Shown piece after piece: positions 57,250 to 64,000 of a stretch of 64,000 nt of DNA. A program made the position numbers and the translations under genes. Source of the DNA: Ceratotherium simum simum (Eukaryota; Chordata; Mammalia; Perissodactyla; Rhinocerotidae); assembly GCF_000283155.1 (NCBI RefSeq), contig NW_004454210.1, positions 8,630,666-8,694,665 on the forward strand. Direction: 5' to 3'. A model generated the notes under the pieces. The model worked only from the letters and a program-made list of their open reading frames with translations. It had not been told where the DNA came from and ran no database searches. Each line of letters starts with the position of its first letter. The stretch's first letter is position 1.

Positions 57250-58087
57250 CCAACGTGGGGGAGGTGGGTTCCCCCCACACCAACAAACAATTCTCAGACA
57301 CCCTGGTGATGTCCAAGAATTCAACTCAATTCTGACACTGTCTACCCAGAGATAACATCAGATTCCATAGGTTAAAGGTTCAGTCCTACAAGACTGCTCC
57401 CCCACCCCCAGATGCCAGTCACAAGCTCAGGTTGTTACCTGTACTTCTGACCAGCTGGCTATAAATCAGATCTTCCCACAATTCCTTCCATGGGTTCTAT
57501 TTAGTAGAAGTGTTCACGGAACTCAGAGAAACATTTTACTTACTAGATTCCTGGTTTATTATAAAAGTATATAATTCAGGAACAGCCAGATGAAAGAGAT
57601 GCATAAGATAAGGCATACGGGAAGGGCACAGAGCTTCCATGCTCTCTCCAGGGGTTCCACTTTCCCAGCACCTCCACGTGTTCACCTACCAGGAAGCTCT
57701 CCGAACCCTATCCTTTTGGGTTTTTATGGAGGCTTCATTACATAGGCATGATTGATTAAATCATTTGCCATTGGCAATTGATTCAACCTCCAGCCCCTCT
57801 CCCCTCCCCCAGAGGTGGAGAAGGGGTAGTAGAAGGGACTGAAAGTTCCAACCCTCTAATCATATGGTTGGCTCCATTGGCAACCAGCCCCCATCCTTAG
57901 GTAGAGTCCAAAAGTCACTTCATTAACATAACAAAAATGCCTTTGTTGCTCTCATCACTTAGGAAATTCCAAGGGTTTTGGGAGCTATGAGCCAGCAACC
58001 ACGGACAAAGACCAAATATATATGAGAAATACATATTTGGTCATCTGAATGACCAAATATGTATTTCTTATAAATCACAATATTGCA
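57250..58087 (+). mobile_element. ERVL-type solo LTR
   Basis: CAACAAACAATTCTCAGACA, TGGGTTTTTATGGAGGCTTC, ATAGGCATGATTGATTAAAT and TTAACATAACAAAAATGCC run to a terminal AAATCACAATATTGCA. The order matches an old mammalian LTR whose subfamily I cannot name. No internal retroviral genes adjoin it. Near its 3' end it contains a perfect inverted repeat (58025-58068) that the parent LTR does not have. Confidence 0.65.
58025..58068. repeat. Perfect inverted repeat, 20-bp arms, 4-base loop
   Basis: Arms at 58025-58044 and 58049-58068 are exact reverse complements around the loop CTGA. The right arm carries the LTR's expected GACCAAATATGTATTTCT. The left arm is its inverted copy. Confidence 0.97.
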
Positions 58088-59300
58088 TACATCTATTAAC
58101 GTCACCAAGAAGCTGCCAAATTAAGAGACATCAAAAGATTATCGCCAGGGTAAAAATGGAAGTTATCTGCCAAAAGGAATATCTTGAATGAATGACCAAC
58201 ATCACCTGAGCAAGACCACAGAAGATGAGCCAACCAGACTTTTAAAAGAGCTGGGTAGCACATAGCACCGAGTATGACAAGACTTCCCATCCCACATTCC
58301 TGTGGCGGATATGGTGAAGAGCATGGAGAATGGCAGAGCTAAAGTTTGCAACCTCGTGCATTCTGCAACTCAGTCACCAAGGACCTTTTTATTCTCTGGT
58401 TTTTGAATAATTATCCTTATTTCTTCACTATTTTCCATAAACATATTGTTTTGGAAATAAATTCCCTGGTCAGAATAATGAGATAAACTTAAAAAAAAAA
58501 AAAAGACAGACTTTTTTCCAAACTACTAGAGCATATTTTCATTTTCTTTTCTGAAAAAATTCGTTTTTATGTTTTTAAATTACTCACTTCTCAGGAGCAT
58601 AACTATCCCGTTGAGCAAGACAGAGATGAGTACCTTGCCCAAGGTGCCCAGGTATTAGCTGGTTGGGGCCTCTGGGCAGTTGTATCACTTTGGCTCCATC
58701 ACAAGCTTTCCTTTCCACCCCTTCCCATGTCTCATCCCCACACACCCACCCAGCATGCCTGTCTCCAAGGGTCCTGGGCCTCCAAAATGACTCTAGCCCT
58801 TTCTTCTGTAGCCTCAGGCAAAGACACCAGCCATGTGAAGGTTCCAGCCTCATGTAAAAATAAGAAGTTGAAATGTTCCTTTGTTTCTACCCTGTCTGCA
58901 CCCTCTGGCATTCCTCTCCTCTAGGAGGAGGGAGTGGGCAGAGACAGGTGGTTCTGGGGTTGGAGGAACATAGGAATCTTTGTGGGATCATCTCTTTCTT
59001 TGGGCCTCAACCCACCACTTCAGAGTCTGCCAAGAACTTTCAGTTGGCAGGAAGAGTCAGATAGTTCTGTGGAGCCAGAAGGTGGTCCACTGGCTTAATG
59101 ATTTGTTATCCAATTTGTGTTTGAAAATGAATTTATTGGCTTGCAGTTTCACCTGGTTGTGAATTGTCAATTAATATTTAATAAGAATTTTCATTCCATT
59201 AGAGTATTTCTGTGTTTAACCATATTTTTAAAAAATGTTTTATGATATCTTGTTCACTGTTTCCCACTCTTCAGTTTTCCACACACTTAATTCTTCCAAT
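58088..59300. other. Mostly unique sequence
   Basis: A minus-strand open frame (58584-58853, 89 codons) ends at a good donor (GAGAA/GTGAGTAA at 58588) but lacks a clear acceptor. I see no repeat. An A-run lies at 58491-58504. Confidence 0.35.
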
Positions 59301-59305
59301 TTCAG

Positions 59306-60170
59306 AGTATATTAGTTAGGGTAACACTAATGCTATACTAGATAACTATCAAAATGTCAATGGGTTAGTACCATATATTGGTCAACCTTTGCTAGGTCAT
59401 TCTTCCGTGACAAACAATCCCTATATCAACAGCAAAGGCTTGTTTTTTGCTCGTGGTATATGTTGGCTATGTGTTAGCTGCAGCTCTGCTCCATATGTCT
59501 TCTTCATCTGGGATCCAGACTGAATGCCTCTGGGCTAAAGAAGCAGCTTCTACCTGAAGCTTGTTGTTTCTCAGGACTGGAAAAAGAATAATGGTGCAGT
59601 AATGCCATAGCTCTTGAAACATCTGCTCAAATGTGGTTTATATCACTTCTGCTCACATTCCACTAGCCAAAGCAAGTCATATTGCCAAGCCCAATATCAG
59701 CGGGTAGGAAGTATAGTCTTCCTCCAGGGAGGCTCACCACCAAAGACCCTGTAGCTGTAGAGGCAGCAGATAGTTGGGAACAATAATACAGTCTACCAAA
59801 TAATAGAATTTTGATTGTCACTCACATAACAGTTCAATACAAGTGTTCCTGGTTTGTAGGCAGCTTTCCTCCTTGTGATCATTCAAAGACTCAGGCTATT
59901 TCCATCTTGTGGTTCCACCATCTGCATCCAGCCATCAGATGGGGAAGAGAGACTGGAGAAGCCTCACTTCTTAAAAGCCTGTACCTAGAAGAGACACATA
60001 TCTCTTCTGTCACATTTTATTGATGACCACCTGGATATAAGGATTCAGAGAGACTAGGGATGCTGAAAAATGTAGCCTCTGCCTGGGCAGCCACCTTCTA
60101 GCAACAACTCCACTATGGAAGGAAGAGGTTGAATTTTTGGTGATCTCTTAGGCATTTCTGCCACACACAC
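59306..60170 (+). mobile_element. Ancient repeat, two adjacent partial copies, family not assigned
   Basis: TATATTAGTTAGGGTAACAC, TATCACTTCTGCTCACATTCC and AGCCAAAGCAAGTCATATTG form one copy (59306-59800). TCCATCTTGTGGTTCCACCA, CACATATCTCTTCTGTCAC and GTAGCCTCTGCCTGGGCAG form a second (59860-60170). Both resemble the repeats at 16970 and 40560. Confidence 0.45.
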
Positions 60171-60885
60171 AAAATTCAATCTTCCTATCCTGGCTGTGCT
60201 TAGGCTTTATTTCTAGACCTATTTATACTGAAATTGGAATGGGCAAAAAATAATCAGTATCTCATAGTTTGGTTTTATTTTTGTTGTTGTTATTAATATA
60301 GATCCTACTGACTCAAATAACAAGGCATCAGCTACTTGGACAATTGCTGTGTTCCTTGTCTAAGATAGATGTTTACCCCATCTATCAAGTTCCAAAGACC
60401 AAATATGTAATTTTATTTCTTGATAGTTCAGAAGGAAAACATTAGTAATGATTTTCACAAGCTGCCTGTTAGTTTTCCATTTCCAGTTTGGGGTTACACA
60501 ATCACTAACGCTGTTCTGTTTGTCTCCAAACCCCTGAATTGGCACATGTAGTCACTTAGTTGCTTAACTACCCAAGTGAAAAGAATAATGATTGGTCATT
60601 TACAAGCACAGATTTATGAGTAGGAAAAGAGACCTCACCCAAATTAGGGATGCAAATAATTGACTAAAGTTGAAAATTGGTCTCAATGATCACAAATAGC
60701 TAGTTAGAAGCAGTTGCTTCAGCAGTCAACTCATAATCTCTTTACCACCAAATCCCCAGACTGCCACCCACACCCTGTCATGAGCTCTCTACTTCAGTCT
60801 TCTCTAAACTTCTGATGGTGGCCTAGATGCACAGGATATTGGTCAAGAGCTCATTTGCAGCCATAGCCCAGGGCTCCCAGAGAGC
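60171..60885. other. Unique non-coding sequence
   Basis: No repeat or gene is recognised. Confidence 0.4.
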
Positions 60886-60889
60886 TTTA

Positions 60890-61080
60890 TTTTTACCTCT
60901 TTAATAGCATAGTCATATTCTATCTTGTACATTAGCGGTTTGTATACAGCCTTTCTCTCTCCTTTTAGATAATAAGCTCCTTGAAAGCAGGATTTGTGTC
61001 ATGTTTATCTTCCTATTTCCCATGACACTTACCTGGAATACAATCAATGCTTAATATTTATTTGTTGATGTGAATTAGGT
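60890..61080 (+). mobile_element. L2 3'-end fragment
   Basis: AGATAATAAGCTCCTTGAAA, GCAGGATTTGTGTCATGTTT and AATGCTTAATATTTATTTG follow the L2 3' end in sense orientation. Confidence 0.7.
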
Positions 61081-61219
61081 CAAGTTACAAATGAATCTGG
61101 GCCCAAACCTGCAACTGAGGCCACATTCAGATGGTGCTTCCACTAATTAAGCTGCTGGATGTCCAGGTTGCATTTGCTAGGTCGGGTGCCTTCAAGCTGC
61201 TAATTCCCTTCTCACATAC

Positions 61220-61289
61220 CCTCCACTTCTGTCTTCCTTTTCAACAAAAATGCTGATGTCGTTGAATCTTGCTTCTATAGCTTCACTTG
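61220..61289 (-). other. Candidate internal exon
   Basis: On the minus strand a pyrimidine tract (TCCCTTTCGTTCTTGAGTTC then CTCTTCTAG) precedes 70 bases that end at GGAGG/GTATGTGAG. One frame is open for 22 codons, reading SEAIEARFNDISIFVEKEDR and two more residues. It would enter at phase 1 and leave at phase 2, which does not fit the terminal exon at 56611 directly, so at least one more exon would be needed. Confidence 0.15.
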
Positions 61290-61689
61290 CTAGAAGAGGA
61301 ACTCAAGAACGAAAGGGAGATCTTTGTCCAGACCTCACCCTTAGCTTCCTTCTTTCCTTTCTTAGTTTCCATGTTGGTCATATGGCAACTATAGGAAGAT
61401 GTTTTAAGTTCTCACTAAGAGTCTCCTGAAAATGTAGGGAAGCCTCCTAAACCTCCGAGCCTCCTCTGTAGTCTCTTCTTATCCTCACATTCAGAAGCCA
61501 CCTTCAAAAGGTCGTCCTGTTTCCTTCAGTTCTTCAGAAAATTGGAATCTAAACCCGGACAGACATTTCAGACTTCTCCACTGTGAGACTTTACACATCT
61601 CAGTATTATCTGTGAAGAAATCAGAATCCTGACTCTATAACAAAGGAAGAGGAAAGAACAATGGGGAGCAGCAATGATGTGGTTAGAAA

Positions 61690-61840
61690 GAATCGTCTAG
61701 GCAGGAATCAGAGAACTTTGGGTTTGATCCCTGGCTCTTTTTCTTTTCATTTGGCTGACCCTGGACAAGCCAGGTCACCCCTCTGGACCTCACTCCTCAG
61801 TATAGAATGAGCAGGCTGAATTAGGGTACCTGTAACATCC
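61690..61840 (+). mobile_element. MIR fragment
   Basis: TTTGGGTTTGATCCCTGGCT and TGGACAAGCCAGGTCACCCC followed by CAGTATAGAATGAGCAGGC resemble the MIR 5' half in sense orientation. Confidence 0.6.
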
Positions 61841-62701
61841 TTTCCAGGCCAGAAAGTAAGAGTCACTAATATGGCAGGCAATGGCCATTATAATGGAGCC
61901 ACCATGTCCAGTCTGCCAGAGATGTGGTTTTCAATCCACCATCTGCCTTTTTGAATGTTGGCTGCCAACCCATCACCTGGGCTACATGTAATGTCTTATC
62001 CAGTGAATTAAGTGATATTTCTTCCATTTTCCATTTAGAAGAGGCACAAAAATACTCATCACATCCCAACAAAACAGATTTCGTTTTTTTTTTTAAATGT
62101 GACTAGCAGAATAGTACTTTCTCAACACCACCACCTGATAATATCTCTCTAGGTGTTTGCTCTGGATAGGAGGATAACAAGGCCTAAATTTCCTCTCTTC
62201 TATGTGGAGTTCAGTGAAGGAAATAATGGCCCCCAGTAATGAAAAAGCTTTAATTTCTGAGCTCTAGTTGGAGTAGAGGGTTCTGTGTTTGGCAAGATGT
62301 TCTAATGGGATTCTCACAGTAGGAGTTAAGGCATTAGCTGGCAGCAGGAGAAAGGAACTGAATATGTTCTGCATAAAAAATGTAAAATTCTATCTCCTTT
62401 GTGGGCACAGGGATTTGGCCATATATGTTGTACTTAGAAGAAAAAAAAGGGGTTCCTGCTATTAATTTGAATTTAGACTACTCAGTCTCTGAAAACTGTT
62501 GCTTTTCCTTTGTGTCTGCCTGCGTATGTGTGTGGGTGTTGTGGGGAGGAGGGGAGTAGAGGAGAGATCTTCTCATATTCACTCATCCAGAGCCTATAGG
62601 CAGAATAAGAAACTTCTGCACATCCCAGGAGTGAAGAAACCTTGGAGGCGACCTCTCCTGAAAGGCTGGGGCTTGCTATTGACCGTCCTACTAAAGTCTC
62701 C
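61841..62701. other. Unique non-coding sequence
   Basis: No repeat or gene is recognised. A TGTGTGTGGGTGTTGTGGGG patch lies near 62527-62550. Confidence 0.4.
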
Positions 62702-62715
62702 ATGGGACTATTCTT

Positions 62716-62977
62716 TCTTTTTTTTTTTTTTTGTGAGGAAGATTACCCCTGAGCTAACACCTGATGCCAATCCTCCTCTTTTTGCTGAAGAAGATTGGCC
62801 CGGGGCTAACCCATCTTCCTCTACTTTATATGGGATGCCGCCACAGCATGGCTTGACAAGTGGTGCATCGGTGCACGCCTGGGATCTGAACCTGCGAACC
62901 CCGGGCACCGGGCCGCCGAAGCGGAGTGCATGCTCTTAACCACTAGGCCACCGGGCAGGCACCCCCACCCCACCCCA
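62716..62977 (-). mobile_element. ERE SINE
   Basis: A poly-T run and GTGAGGAAGATTACCCCTGA open the left side. GGGATGCCGCCACAGCATGG and CCACTAGGCCACCGGGCAGG (antisense head) lie at the right, followed by a CCCCACCC-rich patch. The duplication atgggactattctt (62702-62715) and atggggctattctt (62978-62991) has one mismatch. Confidence 0.95.
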
Positions 62978-62991
62978 ATGGGGCTATTCTT

Positions 62992-64000
62992 AATTGAATA
63001 ACTCAGACCTTGGGAAAGGCTGTTGTGGTATCATTAGACTACTGGGTCAGATGAAAGGAAGCAACTGGTGCTGAGTTTTAATAGAATTTTCCTCATTGGC
63101 AGCAAGTTTCACTCCTGAGGCCAGTTGGTAGGGAACTGAGAAGAAAAACGGAGGGTTATGGGTCTCTTAAGTAGCGTTATTGTTTCTCTTTCGTTCTCCC
63201 ACCTTCTAAACCTGAGAGGGGAAAAATTAGAAGGGGTTTTCCTAAAAAGAGGAGTGGCAGGGAAGAGCAGGACATAAGCATTAGGAAAATTGAAGCATGG
63301 GTCACTCTCGGAGAGAGGAGAGGAAGAGTCTTTGAAACCTGGAGCAAGGTTAAGAACTGAAGTGAGCCTACAAAGAGAACTATGGACAGTTTTAATTGTT
63401 TTAATGATTTTACCTTGCTCTAATAGAACATGCATTTTCAGTGGGGGTGACATCACCCCCAAGGGAGCAAAATTGTTTCTTGATGAATGAAAAAATTTTA
63501 GATATTACAACGGTGTGTGGCCTTCCAAAAGGCTATGGTAAATAAACAGATATACAGTGTATCTGTGGTGTTTAAATTTCATGGGTGGGGATGAGGGATG
63601 GGATGGGGTGCAAGTAGGAAAAAAATGTCTAAAAAGTCTCCATACGGGGATGATAATGAAAAAAAAGTTAAGGAACAGTGTACTAGAACATATTTACCTT
63701 CAGTTTCACATTATCCACTTCTGGTTGTAATTCCCTCTAGTTATCTCTGTCCTTTTATTAAAAAACTCACAACTCTTGTATTAGAGGGAGTGTGGGGAAG
63801 TGAGGCCTCCTTCACCATCAGCTCCCAGCAGGGGCCACCCTGAGAGAGCAGCTGGAGGCCAGGGATCCCATTGGCACATGCAGTGATGGAGGCAATGGTC
63901 CGGGGCAGAGATAAAGACTGTGGGGGAGGGGGTGGGGAGGGCGTTATGGGGACAATTCAGGAGCTGACAGGAAGCCAATTCCGTCTGTGCTTCTCAAAAT
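62992..64000. other. Mostly unique sequence
   Basis: No repeat is recognised. Opposed open frames (63109-63462 minus, 117 codons; 63598-63843 plus) lack domains. The end of the window, from 63780, is richer in G and C. Confidence 0.35.
63698..63736 (-). other. Candidate short in-frame exon
   Basis: On the minus strand 13 codons (RELQPEVDNVKLK) end at AAG/GTAAAT. The acceptor side (TAACTAG) lacks a pyrimidine tract, and an in-frame TAG sits directly upstream. It would leave at phase 0, compatible with the phase-0 start of the terminal exon at 56611. Confidence 0.1.

Noticed and set aside
61290..61400. Upstream exon reading METKKGKKEAK with phase matching the 61220 candidate exon
   Set aside because: The intervening intron would be only about 49 bases (61290-61338), too short for normal mammalian splicing.
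62499..62939. 146-codon plus-strand open frame
   Set aside because: It runs into the antisense of the ERE at 62716-62977 and has no domain.
1..64000. Bacterial or phage systems such as CRISPR arrays, operons or toxin-antitoxin loci
   Set aside because: No regular spaced repeats, ribosome-binding-site-led gene rows or long open frames occur. All repeat content is mammalian.

Overview
The window looks like ordinary mammalian euchromatin from an odd-toed ungulate, most likely a horse relative. The diagnostic evidence is eight copies of the tRNA-derived ERE SINE, a family restricted to Perissodactyla. They lie at 9343-9557, 12772-12968, 23671-23931, 27582-27774, 40942-41191, 44941-45183, 50740-50968 and 62716-62977, and six of them have readable target-site duplications. 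The general mammalian background is also present: MIR and L2 fragments, L1 pieces, MER5A and Tigger DNA transposons, and MaLR/ERVL-type LTRs. No prokaryotic genes, operons, CRISPR arrays or rRNA genes are present, and no complete protein-coding gene can be recognised. Nearly all open frames are short chance frames or frames running through SINEs.

Layout. 1-9 kb is mostly unique AT-rich DNA with a MER5A, an MLT1-type LTR and a short Tigger derivative. 9-14 kb holds two EREs, a compact promoter-like cluster (10.5-10.7 kb) and a long L2 3' end (11.0-11.8 kb). 14-27 kb is unique DNA with scattered MIR, L2 and L1 remnants and one ERE. 27-31 kb is the richest part: an ERE, a long tRNA-Glu-headed SINE-like element inserted into a MIR, an AT-rich low-complexity stretch, and the only CpG-dense segment (29.9-30.1 kb). 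31-44 kb carries MIR, L1 and L2 fragments plus two copies of an unnamed ancient repeat, interrupted by a MER5A and by an ERE. 44.0-45.8 kb is a long L2 copy that still shows reverse-transcriptase sequence, split by an ERE. 46-64 kb has a (GT)23 microsatellite, MIR and L2 pieces, two EREs, an LTR carrying a perfect hairpin, and several candidate exons.

Gene content is tentative. The best candidate is a minus-strand terminal exon at 56255-56611, with a splice acceptor, 26 charged codons, a stop and a polyadenylation signal. Candidate internal exons lie at 53033-53174 (plus strand) and at 15175-15236, 52828-52849, 61220-61289 and 63698-63736 (minus strand). Pseudo-exons are common in mammalian introns and intergenic DNA, so these are hypotheses. 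The most interesting non-gene observations are the NF-Y/RFX/TATA cluster near 10.6 kb, the tRNA-Glu-headed element at 28.8-29.2 kb, the CpG-rich segment with an NRF1-like site and a POU-type palindrome near 30.0 kb, and the 20-bp-arm hairpin at 58.03 kb.
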